Shown: positions 1 through 6,922 of the stretch, in pieces
Layout of the letters: each line of letters starts with the position of its first letter
How positions within the stretch are numbered: position 1 is the first letter of the stretch
Source: Burkholderiaceae bacterium
Lineage (GTDB): Bacteria; Pseudomonadota; Gammaproteobacteria; Burkholderiales; Burkholderiaceae
DNA length: 15,710 nucleotides
Reading direction: 5' to 3'
NCBI GenBank assembly: GCA_947372155.1
Contig: CANBSM010000155.1
Coordinates: 1 to 15,710 of the forward strand
Made by a program: the position numbers and the translations under genes
The notes under the pieces: model-generated
Database searches by the model: none
What the model saw: only the letters and a program-made list of their open reading frames with translations
Told to the model about the DNA's origin: nothing

Positions 1-119
1 GCGATGGCATTATGAGTGCAATCGATTTCTCAATGGATATCCAGCGCGAGCCTGATCCAAAGGGCGATCGTGTTCAAGTAGTGCTGTCAGGTAAGTACCT
101 TTCCTACAAGACTTACTAA
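1..119 (+). CDS. cynS: Cyanate hydratase (cyanase), C-terminal 38 residues only
   Basis: The window opens inside a gene whose last 38 codons read GDGIMSAIDF... to ...GKYLSYKTY (first complete codon at base 3, TAA at 117-119). This matches the C-terminus of Escherichia coli CynS as I remember it (FGDGIISAINF... GKYLPTKPF). Cyanase decomposes cyanate with bicarbonate to ammonia and CO2 in the cytoplasm. The serine in the DGIxSAI motif (codon 15-17) corresponds to catalytic Ser122 of the E. coli enzyme. The rest of the gene, including the Arg and Glu of the active site, lies outside the window. A strong terminator follows 19 bases after the stop, so this gene ends its transcription unit. Confidence 0.88.
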   Translation, partial: DGIMSAIDFSMDIQREPDPKGDRVQVVLSGKYLSYKTY

Positions 120-138
120 AAATAGAAGCGCCCCTGAG

Positions 139-160
139 AACCACCTTCGGGTGGTTTTTT
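139..160 (+). terminator. Rho-independent terminator of the cyanase gene
   Basis: A perfect 7-bp stem AACCACC / GGTGGTT with a TTCG tetraloop runs straight into a T tract (155-160). It sits 19 bases after the cyanase stop. The same stem-loop recurs at 934-960. Confidence 0.9.
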
Positions 161-206
161 ATTGGAGTATTCTTAGCGACAACTTACTTAAAAATAGAGA
201 TTAAAT

Positions 207-632
207 ATGTCAGACATCATAGATTTTAAGGCGCTAGTCAGTCATATTGGCGAGGCCGTGATCATTTCTGATCGAGATGAAAATATTTTGTTTTGGAATG
301 CATCTGCTGAGCGCATATTTGGGTATAGCCCAGACGAGGCCTTGGGAAAAGCACTCAGCATCATTACGCCTGAGCGTTTTAGAGAGCGGCACTCTAAAGG
401 GTATTTTCACACTATTCAGACAGGTGTAACAAAGTATGGAAATACTTTGTTAAGAGTTCCTGCGATGCATAAGGATGGGCGTTCTATCTCCATTGCTTTT
501 TCAGTAAGCATGCTTTTTGATGATAAAAAACAACCCATTGCCATAGCTGCGATTGTCCGAGATGAAACTGAACGTTTTCAAGAAGAGCGTAATTTGAAGG
601 CCAAACTGGCAGCATATGAGAGAAGCGAGTAA
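207..632 (+). CDS. Stand-alone PAS-domain sensor protein, FixL-like PAS
   Basis: This 141-residue protein is almost entirely one PAS domain (about residues 8-123) with a short charged helix at the end (TERFQEERN onward). It has no signal peptide, membrane segment or output domain, so it must be a cytoplasmic sensor that works through a partner. The typical PAS core is visible: ILFWNASAERIFGYSPDEALGK at about 27-48 in two adjoining pieces, MHKDGR at 87-92, and a final strand ending in IVRDETERF. The RERH segment places His62 where FixL carries its haem-ligating histidine. That alignment is from memory, so haem binding is only a possibility; flavin or no cofactor is equally open. The ATG at 207 has only a weak purine-rich site (AGAGA) upstream. 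A FixJ-type regulator is encoded about 2.2 kb downstream, but nothing shows that they are partners. Confidence 0.82.
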   Translation: MSDIIDFKALVSHIGEAVIISDRDENILFWNASAERIFGYSPDEALGKALSIITPERFRERHSKGYFHTIQTGVTKYGNTLLRVPAMHKDGRSISIAFSVSMLFDDKKQPIAIAAIVRDETERFQEERNLKAKLAAYERSE

Positions 633-649
633 GACCCCAATGCTAAGGT

Positions 650-658
650 TGCTATAAA
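650..658 (+). promoter_or_regulatory. Candidate extended -10 promoter element
   Basis: TGCTATAAA fits the extended -10 pattern TG-n-TATAAT with one mismatch. No good -35 box is visible upstream, which extended -10 promoters tolerate. A transcript from here would begin near 665 and could run to the terminator at 934-960. Sequence-only call. Confidence 0.3.
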
Positions 659-664
659 TCTGCT

Positions 665-960
665 TAGACTTAGCTCTTTTGTTTCTCCTTCGCCATTGCT
701 TATGCCCATAATGGGCTCACCATCCCGCTTACCAGTGAAACATGGATTTTAGTAAGTTTGAATGGATTGCTCGGGAGTAGAGTCTACCTTCTAAGCCATA
801 TGGGTAAGGGGTTTAATGGACATTGGTAGGCTTTACAGTACGTTCAAAATCTAGATCTCGTCTCCGCCAAAATTAATGGCGAAATAAGGGTGCTGAGGTT
901 TACGTACTCTTGATTACCAAAATTATTACCAAGAACCACCTTCGGGTGGTTTTTTGTTTT
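665..960 (+). ncRNA. Candidate small RNA or long 3' UTR ending in a strong terminator
   Basis: The stretch between the extended -10 element and the terminator at 934-960 holds no protein frame but has several hairpins: GCCCAT/ATGGGC at 704-716, CGCCA/TGGCG at 865-881, and the terminator itself. It could be an independent RNA of about 295 nt, or simply the untranslated tail of the PAS gene transcript. It does not match tmRNA, 6S or another RNA class that I can recognise. The bases around 841-868 look like a decayed tRNA 3' end. Confidence 0.22.
934..960 (+). terminator. Rho-independent terminator, second copy
   Basis: AACCACC-TTCG-GGTGGTT followed by a T-rich run. The stem and loop are identical to the terminator behind the cyanase gene. 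It lies about 300 bases after the PAS stop codon. Confidence 0.85.
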
Positions 961-1084
961 GCACCATTTAGGTCAATAGTTTCTCTACGGCCTGGAGAAT
1001 AGCGGCTATTTGGTAAGTTACATTAATTTAATTTACCTGCCACTCTTGGTATTGGATCTACTTAGAATATAAAGAACATGTATA

Positions 1085-1113
1085 TTGACATGGACATCAC
1101 AACAATTTAGAAA
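1085..1113 (+). promoter_or_regulatory. Candidate sigma-70 promoter of the histidine kinase gene
   Basis: A perfect -35 box TTGACA (1085-1090) is spaced 17 bases from TAGAAA (1108-1113, four of six matches to TATAAT). It would leave a leader of about 115 bases before the kinase ATG at 1234. Confidence 0.35.
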
Positions 1114-1233
1114 ATTACCTTATATTTTTGTCCTGCATCGGCAAGCCTTATGAATAATAATATTTGATTGCTTGCTGTTTTGATGGGCGCCGCCTATCTC
1201 AGCTCCTTTACATAGCTTAATCGCCAAACAGTA

Positions 1234-2697
1234 ATGCCACAAAACCTTACTCTGATCCTAGCATTTTCAATACTGCTGATATTTCAATTGGGGGTATTGT
1301 TCGTAACCATTGTCGGCAGCAAATATTTTCAATCTCGAAATGTCTATCGACTTTGGTTATCTGGCGTTATTTTTTCATGTTTTGGATATCTACTTTCCAT
1401 GCTTGAGCTATATCGCTCAGTGCAATTATTAAAATTAAGTTCATTAGTAACAGGTGCTTCATTCTGTTTTGGTATTAGCGCTGCATTACTAGTATTGATA
1501 TTTCAGGGACTCGATAGAAAAAAGCATTCTAAAAAATTAGCTTACCTCGTATTTTTAATTGCTACAGCGTATACCTTGCTTTTCGAGTATGGCAGGCTGT
1601 TTGAGAGTTTTGTATTTCGAGGTGTCTTAACATCTGCCTTTTATTGCCTAACCAGCTCTTTGGGTTTGTACTTGCTGTATTGCCTGAGGCGATCAAATGA
1701 GAGTGTATGGTCCCATCAGTTATATCTTCCAGCTACTGCAATTATTGGCAATATTTTGGCAAGCACCCTGAGATCAACTTTTTTGCTTAATCCACATATC
1801 TTTGGGATGTCTTTAGATATATCCATATCAATCACCTTTTTTGTTTTATCCCAAGTATTTTTCACGTTGATGTTTGTTGGGGTGGCATTCTTCTGGGTTG
1901 AAGAGCTTGGAATTATTAACAAAAGGGTATCCATCGAAACTAATGAATATCGTTCGTTAGTTAAGGCAAAAGAAAGGACGCTTAACCAGTTATTGTTATC
2001 ACAAAAATCAACCATGTTAGGGGCTTACTCGCATTTGATTGCCCATGAGATTAATCAACCGTTAGCTAGCTTGCAGATTAATGCTGATTTTCTTAAATCT
2101 CTACTGTCACCAAGAATTGAATTAGGCAGAGAGAATGCCCTTATAGACTCGATCATTGCGGAAAATATCCGCGCCGCCTCAATCGTTAGAACAATCAGGA
2201 GTTTGTTGACCCAAGAAACTGTTGGTTCAACTTTCTTTTCGGTTGATGCATTGGTAACAGAGGCGGCAACCGTCATAAGTAACAGATTGAATGAAAAGAA
2301 AATTGAACTCAAGCTAATCTTAAATGTGCCAGCATTAGTATTCGGCAATAAAGATGAATTGCAGCTGGTCCTCTTTAATCTTCTGGAGAATGCTATTTCT
2401 GCATTGGTAAGCACACAAAGCAATAGACATACCGATGGGCTAATCCAATTAGAAACTTATGTTGAGCACGATAACGTTGCTCTCAGAATTGCTGATAATG
2501 GTCCTGGCGTAAGGCAGGAATATCTAGAGTCTTTGTTTGAGCTTCACAGCACTTCTAAAGCAGGTGGAAGCGGAATGGGGTTATGGCTTTCCAGTCATAT
2601 TGCAAAACGTCATAACGGAAATCTTATTTACGAGAACTCTTTTGATGGCGGCGCTTGCTTTACCCTGAAGTTCCCTGCCATTTATCAGTGTGATTGA
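1234..2697 (+). CDS. Multi-pass membrane sensor histidine kinase
   Basis: A 487-residue sensor kinase of the inner membrane. Residues 1-225 are strongly hydrophobic and contain about seven likely membrane helices (roughly 5-28, 38-58, 68-91, 101-118, 130-150, 164-182 and 197-222). No periplasmic sensing domain of useful size is present, so the signal is probably sensed in or near the membrane. A linker helix (about 228-256) leads to the phospho-acceptor segment AHEINQPLASL with His271. The ATPase domain follows with N-box NLLENAISAL (382-391), G1 box DNGPGV (421-426) and G2 box GGSGMGLWL (444-452), so it looks catalytically complete. The HEINQPL form is typical of FixL/DctB-type kinases. The regulator gene begins 123 bases downstream and is its likely partner. 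The signal cannot be deduced from sequence. Confidence 0.9.
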   Translation: MPQNLTLILAFSILLIFQLGVLFVTIVGSKYFQSRNVYRLWLSGVIFSCFGYLLSMLELYRSVQLLKLSSLVTGASFCFGISAALLVLIFQGLDRKKHSKKLAYLVFLIATAYTLLFEYGRLFESFVFRGVLTSAFYCLTSSLGLYLLYCLRRSNESVWSHQLYLPATAIIGNILASTLRSTFLLNPHIFGMSLDISISITFFVLSQVFFTLMFVGVAFFWVEELGIINKRVSIETNEYRSLVKAKERTLNQLLLSQKSTMLGAYSHLIAHEINQPLASLQINADFLKSLLSPRIELGRENALIDSIIAENIRAASIVRTIRSLLTQETVGSTFFSVDALVTEAATVISNRLNEKKIELKLILNVPALVFGNKDELQLVLFNLLENAISALVSTQSNRHTDGLIQLETYVEHDNVALRIADNGPGVRQEYLESLFELHSTSKAGGSGMGLWLSSHIAKRHNGNLIYENSFDGGACFTLKFPAIYQCD

Positions 2698-2714
2698 GCT
2701 TCCTTTGTTTGGGG

Positions 2715-2733
2715 GTTGCACAATAAATGCAAC
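2715..2733. promoter_or_regulatory. Short inverted repeat between kinase and regulator genes
   Basis: GTTGCA (2715-2720) and TGCAAC (2728-2733) flank a 7-base loop. No T tract follows, so it is a poor terminator. It may be a weak attenuator or a protein site placed just before the shared operator. Confidence 0.35.
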
Positions 2734-2741
2734 AGGGATAG

Positions 2742-2763
2742 ATATCCCCTTAAAGAGGGATAT
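2742..2763. promoter_or_regulatory. Inverted-repeat operator candidate, site 1 (before the regulator gene)
   Basis: ATATCCC-N8-GGGATAT is a perfect 7-bp inverted repeat with an 8-base spacer. An extra GGGATA half-site (2735-2740) sits directly upstream and forms a second palindrome with the left arm. The same repeat with the same spacer length occurs at 5875-5900. A -10-like AATAAT at 2784-2789 lies 34 bases from the repeat centre. The response regulator encoded just downstream is a natural candidate to bind here and control its own gene. Confidence 0.6.
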
Positions 2764-2820
2764 TCATACCATTTCTTTAAATGAATAATAAAAAAACATG
2801 CGATATTTAATCAAATTTAT

Positions 2821-3453
2821 ATGAATAGCAAATCGACCCCTTTGAGCGAGTGCAAGGGGCATATTTTTTTGATTGAAGACGATGTTAATTTATCGGCTAG
2901 CCTAATTTCTTCTCTAGAGTATTTAGACTACCGAGTGCATGCATTTTTAACTGCTGCGGACTTCCTTAATTCAGATCTTTCTTCGTTTTCGCCGGCAGTT
3001 ATAGTTTCCGACGTCGCCTTACCAGGTCTCTCAGGGGTTGAACTCCAGGCCAAATTAATTGCTTCCGATAGGCTGATCCCCCTTATCTTTATTAGTGGTG
3101 AATGCTCGGTATCAGAGTCAATTTTGGGTATGAAGCAGGGCGCTATTGAGTTTTTAACTAAACCATTTCGCAGGGATGATCTTATCAATGCCATCACCTG
3201 GGGAATCGAGTTGGATAAAAAGCGGTTCAACACGATTGAGCTTAAAGCACGCTCAATGGCATTGCTAAGTACATTAGCTCCAAGGGAGCGAGAAGTTTTC
3301 AATCTTTTGGTAAATGGTAATACCAATCCCCAGGTCTCTCATAGACTGAATCTTTCGCCAGAAACTGTGAAGCAATACAAAAAGCAAATTAAGCAAAAAT
3401 TAGCCATAAATAGCCTGGCAGAATTCATTTCGCTATCTAAAAACGCATCCTAG
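2821..3453 (+). CDS. FixJ/NarL-type two-component response regulator
   Basis: A 210-residue cytoplasmic transcription factor. The receiver domain (about 14-130) has the acidic pair Asp20/Asp21 in FLIEDD, the phospho-acceptor Asp64 in VSDVALPG, Ser92 at the switch position and Lys114 in the FLTKPF motif, so it should be phosphorylatable. After a helical linker, the C-terminal LuxR-type helix-turn-helix (about 150-205) reads TLAPREREVFNLL, then NPQVSHRLNLSPETVKQYKK in adjacent segments. This is the FixJ family layout. It lies 123 bases after the kinase gene but behind its own inverted repeat and possible promoter. A hairpin with a T-rich tail follows it (3497-3521). The ATG at 2821 has a poor ribosome site. 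No alternative start would keep the receiver intact. Confidence 0.92.
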   Translation: MNSKSTPLSECKGHIFLIEDDVNLSASLISSLEYLDYRVHAFLTAADFLNSDLSSFSPAVIVSDVALPGLSGVELQAKLIASDRLIPLIFISGECSVSESILGMKQGAIEFLTKPFRRDDLINAITWGIELDKKRFNTIELKARSMALLSTLAPREREVFNLLVNGNTNPQVSHRLNLSPETVKQYKKQIKQKLAINSLAEFISLSKNAS

Positions 3454-3496
3454 CGCCAAGTTTGAGTCAACGGTCAACGATCTATTAATATGGTTT

Positions 3497-3521
3497 GTTA
3501 TTTGCTTTTTAAATAACTTTT
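3497..3521 (+). terminator. Probable terminator after the response regulator gene
   Basis: GTTATTT (3497-3503) and AAATAAC (3511-3517) form a 7-bp stem with a 7-base loop, followed by TTTTC and a further T-rich run. The stem is A/T-rich, so efficiency is uncertain. Confidence 0.55.
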
Positions 3522-3601
3522 CATAATTTTTACCAAATTAGATATTAGTTGTATAAGATGTCTATCGATTAATCAGCTCTAGCGGGCCAACAGGGCGACT
3601 A

Positions 3602-4879
3602 ATGCCAGGCGATCAAGTAAATGCTTCACAAAATGTAGGTCTTTATTCAGCTATTGCAATGAGCCTGAGCGGTATGATGGGTTCTGGCTTATTTACTGTA
3701 TTGGGCTATGCTAATCTCACCGCTAAATCGCATATCCCAATTGCTTTTTTGCTTGCGGGCATCGCAGTACTTTTTACCGTGTACTCCTGTGCTAAGTTAA
3801 GCGCTACATTTCCTGTCGCTGGTGGTCCTGCTGGTTACATAGTGTCGACCTATGGAAATGGTTTCATTGCTGGTTGGATGAATCTCTTTCTCTATCTTGG
3901 GTTTTTGATATCCACTTCACTGTACGCATCTGGATTTACTGAATTCATTGTTGTATTGACTGGTAATTTTTTCACTGGGTTTGAGCTCAAGCTCATTGGT
4001 GGAACATTAGTGCTTATATTCGCCTTAGTAAACCTCCTAGGTGCAAGTATTGTAGGTCTTGCAGGGCTTACAGCGATTGGATTGGTATTGATTTCATTGT
4101 GTGTTTATACCTCTGTAGGTGTAACGCATCTAAATATTGCAAACCTAGATTTTGGTGTGGGTCCTGTTGAGGGTATCGCTATTGCCACTGGCATGCTCTA
4201 TATCAATTACCAGGGTTTTGCGGTGGTGAGTAGTGCGGCTGATTCGATGGCTGAGCCTAAGAAAACAATTCCAAGGGCAATGTATATAGCCGTCTTATTC
4301 GTGATCGCTCTTTATGTATTGGTGAGCTTTGTCACAATTCAAGTAACGCCGGTCGATATTATTAAAGCTAATCCAAGCAATGTGATCGGCGCTGCAGCAA
4401 ATCTCTTAATGGGTAAGGCCGGTTTTATTGGCGTAGGATTAATTGCTCTGATTTCCTGCGCCGCTGCAGTCAATGCTACGATTTTTACGGCAACCAAAGT
4501 TCTTGGAGTGGTGGTCACGGAGCATGCTAATGCTAGCTGGCTAACAAGAACGCTCGGACAGAGGCAGGTGAGGCGCCTGCTAGTTTCTGCTGCTATTGTG
4601 ATTGTATTGGTATTAGGATTTCCGCTGGAGATCGTTGGAAAAATGGCGAGCATGGCCTTTTTGCTCTTGTTCGGGGTGATTACCTATGGCCATATACGGA
4701 TACACAGGCAAACTGGTGCCAACGTTTTTGTATTGTGGTGTGGCGTAATTATTAATCTCATGTTATTTGTTTTTCTAGTGATTAATGGAATTCAATCTAA
4801 CCCTGCTGGTGTAATTGTTCTTGCTATTGCCTTGCTGGCTACTTGTTTGATTCAGCTCAAATACCACAAGGGCAAATAA
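3602..4879 (+). CDS. APC-superfamily amino-acid permease
   Basis: A 425-residue polytopic inner-membrane transporter with about twelve hydrophobic segments, the usual size for amino acid-polyamine-organocation (APC) permeases. The first membrane segment carries the glycine-rich substrate motif of the family, GSGLF, at residues 27-31. Another family hallmark is EPKKTIPRAM at 218-227, in the loop after the sixth helix. Such proteins import or exchange amino acids or amines using ion gradients. The substrate cannot be assigned from these motifs. The ATG at 3602 has a weak upstream AGGGCG. It stands alone between the terminator-like hairpin at 3497-3521 and the bidirectional terminator at 4908-4941. 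Whether it belongs to the regulon of its neighbours is unknown, and no copy of the shared inverted repeat lies in front of it. Confidence 0.88.
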   Translation: MPGDQVNASQNVGLYSAIAMSLSGMMGSGLFTVLGYANLTAKSHIPIAFLLAGIAVLFTVYSCAKLSATFPVAGGPAGYIVSTYGNGFIAGWMNLFLYLGFLISTSLYASGFTEFIVVLTGNFFTGFELKLIGGTLVLIFALVNLLGASIVGLAGLTAIGLVLISLCVYTSVGVTHLNIANLDFGVGPVEGIAIATGMLYINYQGFAVVSSAADSMAEPKKTIPRAMYIAVLFVIALYVLVSFVTIQVTPVDIIKANPSNVIGAAANLLMGKAGFIGVGLIALISCAAAVNATIFTATKVLGVVVTEHANASWLTRTLGQRQVRRLLVSAAIVIVLVLGFPLEIVGKMASMAFLLLFGVITYGHIRIHRQTGANVFVLWCGVIINLMLFVFLVINGIQSNPAGVIVLAIALLATCLIQLKYHKGK

Positions 4880-4907
4880 GTAAATTAGGGTTGTCAAGTA
4901 GGTAGAA

Positions 4908-4941
4908 AAAAAGCCCTCGAACTTTCGTTCCAGGGCTTTTT
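4908..4941. terminator. Bidirectional terminator between convergent genes
   Basis: AAAAAGCCCT (4908-4917) pairs with AGGGCTTTTT (4932-4941), and the loop folds further through GAAC/GTTC. T runs are present on both strands, so it can end both the permease transcript and the leftward oxidoreductase transcript. Confidence 0.88.
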
Positions 4942-4994
4942 GTTTTTGTAGGCAAGATGGAGTTAAATCTACTCTATTGCCTTACATCTTTGGA

Positions 4995-5807
4995 TTAATC
5001 AGCAATCTTTTTGATGGCATCTTTAACTGCCTCAGCTGGTAAAGCGCCGGCGATGATATTTACTTTCCCATTTTTATGATTCACCACAATGACGCCTGGG
5101 GTGCCATTGATGCCGGCAGCCTTGCCATCTTCGATATCTGCATCAATGGATTTCTTAAGTGCCGCAGTATTTGCCATGCAATCTTTAAATTTACCTATAT
5201 TTAATCCTTGATCACTTGCTAGCTTAAGCAAGGGATCGTCCCCCTCTTTAGTGGGGATGCCTTGGCCATTGGTTTTTGTATTTTTCATGATGGCATCGGA
5301 ATATTTCCAGAAGGTAGCATTACCACCTTGTTGATATGCGCAGATGGCCGCACCCGCTTCTTTGCTTGCCATTGGCTCATGAAAGGATAGTGGAAAGTTG
5401 CGCCAGACAACATTGACTTTGCCGGGCATGTCATCAACTACTTTTTTCGGGGTATCGTAAAAAGACTTGCAGTAAGGACACTCATAATCAGAATACTCAA
5501 TAATGCTGATTGGCGCATTTGGTTCTCCATAGACTGGCTCAGTCTGGGTATTTACTTTGCGGGCTTTCTTAGCCATTTCTAATTGCTTTGCCCATTCCTT
5601 TTGGGCTTCTGCTTGCTTCGCTAACTCCTCTTTTTTCTTGAGGCGATCCAGGCTTCTTTGTACTGCTTGATCCAGCGCCCCAGAGCTCTCTAGTTGCTTA
5701 ATAATTTGATCATTTGTTTGTACGGAAGCGGTTTGAGAGGATGCTATTAAGGTGAATAGGCCCAAGAAAGCGCTTAAAAATAGTTGTTTAAAGTAATTTA
5801 ATTTCAT
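4995..5807 (-). CDS. DsbA-family periplasmic thiol-disulfide oxidoreductase
   Basis: This 270-residue exported protein has a signal peptide (about 1-25, KQLFLSAFLGLFTLIASS). A charged, probably coiled-coil region follows at about 35-85, and then a thioredoxin-fold domain from about residue 93. The active site is Cys110-Pro-Tyr-Cys113 in SDYECPYCKSF, and the cis-proline loop is GTPG with Pro237. A helical insertion carries two further cysteines (156 and 210), as in BdbD/DsbA-like 'thioredoxin_4' proteins. The family oxidises cysteines of exported proteins or, in some members, repairs them. The long N-terminal helix could support dimerisation or membrane association and is longer than in E. coli DsbA. 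It is divergently transcribed from the array of ten-cysteine exported proteins, which makes those its most obvious substrates; this is inference. No DsbB-like partner is encoded in the window. Confidence 0.9.
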   Translation of the reverse strand: MKLNYFKQLFLSAFLGLFTLIASSQTASVQTNDQIIKQLESSGALDQAVQRSLDRLKKKEELAKQAEAQKEWAKQLEMAKKARKVNTQTEPVYGEPNAPISIIEYSDYECPYCKSFYDTPKKVVDDMPGKVNVVWRNFPLSFHEPMASKEAGAAICAYQQGGNATFWKYSDAIMKNTKTNGQGIPTKEGDDPLLKLASDQGLNIGKFKDCMANTAALKKSIDADIEDGKAAGINGTPGVIVVNHKNGKVNIIAGALPAEAVKDAIKKIAD

Positions 5808-5874
5808 ATTGTCAAAATTTATGTGAAAAGTTTAAGGATTTATATTTAGGAAAATATAGTACATCTGCAAAATG

Positions 5875-5900
5875 AAATATCCCCCAACAGAGGGATATTT
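5875..5900. promoter_or_regulatory. Inverted-repeat operator candidate, site 2 (dsb / P1 divergent region)
   Basis: AAATATCCC-N8-GGGATATTT is a perfect 9-bp inverted repeat with an 8-base spacer. It shares both arms and the spacer length with the repeat at 2742-2763. It sits in the 152-base region between the oppositely transcribed oxidoreductase and P1 genes, so one bound regulator could act on both. Confidence 0.65.
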
Positions 5901-5918
5901 CCCTTATGTATTTTTGTG

Positions 5919-5924
5919 TATCTT
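5919..5924 (+). promoter_or_regulatory. Candidate -10 box of the cysteine-rich cluster
   Basis: TATCTT is centred 34 bases from the centre of the inverted repeat, exactly as AATAAT is at the regulator gene. No -35 box is evident, and the repeat would cover about -43, a classical position for an activator. The transcript would start near 5931. Confidence 0.3.
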
Positions 5925-5959
5925 ACAAATTAATTCATGTTATTCAAACGGAGATACTC

Positions 5960-6379
5960 GTGGGTATTTGCAAAAAATATTTTTTATTGGTTTTGATCGT
6001 TCTTTCTGCCGGCCTCTTTGCTGCAGGTAATGCAAGTGCTCAGACTTGGACTGCAGTTACTTCGAGTCAGCCAAATCCATGCGGCAATAGCACTACTGGC
6101 GGCCCAACTGCATGTATATGTCCTCAAGGCACTTCCTACGGTAAAGCAAATAATGCTAACTGCACTATGTCAGGATTTATTCCAGGCTGCTGGAATCCGG
6201 GTACTGGTAAATGTAATACCTGTGGAGAGGGAGGAACAATCGTTTTGGGTCAGAACGGTTGCTTTGGCCAGGGCCAAACAAATGCCGGTAGCAGCATTGG
6301 TAATCCGGTTGGCATAGCTTGCACCACTTCATCTCAATGCTCTAACGCTGGAACCTCGGGTGGTTTTAGCACTAATTAA
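5960..6379 (+). CDS. Cysteine-rich exported protein, copy P1
   Basis: No known family is recognised. From the GTG at 5960 the protein has 139 residues. The signal peptide is residues 1-27 (MGICKKYFLL... ASA), and the mature chain begins QTW. It holds ten cysteines: 41, 52, 54, 68, 77, 85, 88, 101, 121 and 127. Landmarks are a CxC pair (52/54), PGCWNP (75-80), CNTCG (85-89), GGT (91-93), CFGQGQ and the tail GGFSTN (134-139). An even cysteine count, Gly/Asn/Ser/Thr-rich composition and lack of membrane segments suggest a small disulfide-bonded extracellular or surface protein. GTG was chosen over an in-frame ATG at 5906 because a good GGAG ribosome site (5950-5953) precedes it and because it places the AQTW junction at the same residue as in the other copies. 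It is first behind the shared operator and is closest in sequence to P3. Confidence 0.85.
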   Translation: MGICKKYFLLVLIVLSAGLFAAGNASAQTWTAVTSSQPNPCGNSTTGGPTACICPQGTSYGKANNANCTMSGFIPGCWNPGTGKCNTCGEGGTIVLGQNGCFGQGQTNAGSSIGNPVGIACTTSSQCSNAGTSGGFSTN

Positions 6380-6409
6380 TCATGTCAAATTGTTAGTAAG
6401 GATTCCAAC

Positions 6410-6892
6410 ATGAGTAATCTCAAAAAACATTTCATATTCGCTTTATTTACTCTTTGCGCCGGTATTTTTGCTGCAGGTAGTGCGAGTGCGCAGACTTGGT
6501 CAATTCAAGGTAACCAAGCTGGAGTGCAAAATCCTTGCATAGATGCAAACGATGGAAGCGGGGTGTCTACATTATCCTACGGATATACAGGTCAGTGCAG
6601 ATGCCCTCAGGGATATACCTATGGCACGGCAAATAATGCTAACTGCACCATGGATGGTTTTGTTCCCGGCTGCTGGAATCCAGGTACTGGTAAATGTAAT
6701 ACCTGTGGTCAAGGGGGTACGGTCACTTTAGGTAACGTCAGTTGTTTTAGTAATGGTCAAAGCAACGCGGGCGGTAATGGTGCCGGAACTGTGCCATCTG
6801 GAATAGCCTGTATCGGTTCAAGCGGAGCGGCTGGCAGTAGCAGTCAATGTGTAGGTTCTGGTACTAGCACAGGCGGTTTTAGTACCAATTAA
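6410..6892 (+). CDS. Cysteine-rich exported protein, copy P2
   Basis: At 160 residues this is the longest copy. The signal peptide ends in SASA and the mature protein starts QTW at residue 28. The ten mature cysteines keep the order NPC, QCRC, NC, GCWNP, KCNTCG, SC, AC, QC. The extra length comes from loops before the CxC pair and near the end (Gly/Ser-rich, between the last two cysteines). A clear AAGGA ribosome site (6398-6402) lies 7 bases before the ATG. The 80 bases at 6635-6714, which cover the GCWNP/CNTCG core, differ at only one position from 9011-9090 in P7, while the flanks have diverged. A cysteine in the signal peptide (LFTLC) is not a proper lipobox, because the residue before it is leucine. 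Confidence 0.88.
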   Translation: MSNLKKHFIFALFTLCAGIFAAGSASAQTWSIQGNQAGVQNPCIDANDGSGVSTLSYGYTGQCRCPQGYTYGTANNANCTMDGFVPGCWNPGTGKCNTCGQGGTVTLGNVSCFSNGQSNAGGNGAGTVPSGIACIGSSGAAGSSSQCVGSGTSTGGFSTN

Positions 6893-6922
6893 CTTTATCA
6901 AATGCTTTAAAAGGACGACAAC

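Larger units (their letters stand above)
633..1233. other. 601-base intergenic stretch without a protein gene
   Basis: No credible reading frame was found on either strand. It contains an extended -10-like element (650-658), a compact GCCCAT/ATGGGC hairpin (704-716), a CGCCA/TGGCG hairpin (865-881), a strong terminator (934-960), an imperfect inverted repeat GGTAAGTT...AATTTACC (about 1011-1037), and a -35/-10 pair that probably serves the kinase gene (1085-1113). Confidence 0.6.

Noticed and set aside
769..868. tRNA-like stretch: GGGAG near 773 and a 3' end GTTCAAAATC...CTCCGCCA resembling a tRNA-Ser or tmRNA tail.
   Set aside because: The T-arm and anticodon arm do not pair and the acceptor stem matches over only about four bases. 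At most it is a decayed remnant; no integrase is nearby to support an attachment site.
1716..2423. Leftward open frames inside the kinase gene.
   Set aside because: The forward frame carries all kinase motifs. The reverse frames have no recognisable domain and are shadows.
6362..6376. GGFSTN tail considered as a sortase or PEP-CTERM type sorting signal.
   Set aside because: There is no LPXTG or PEP motif, hydrophobic helix or basic tail, so known C-terminal sorting systems do not apply.
6410..6490. Cysteine in the P2 signal peptide considered as a lipobox.
   Set aside because: The residue before it is Leu, which signal peptidase II does not accept, and the AQTW cleavage site is intact.
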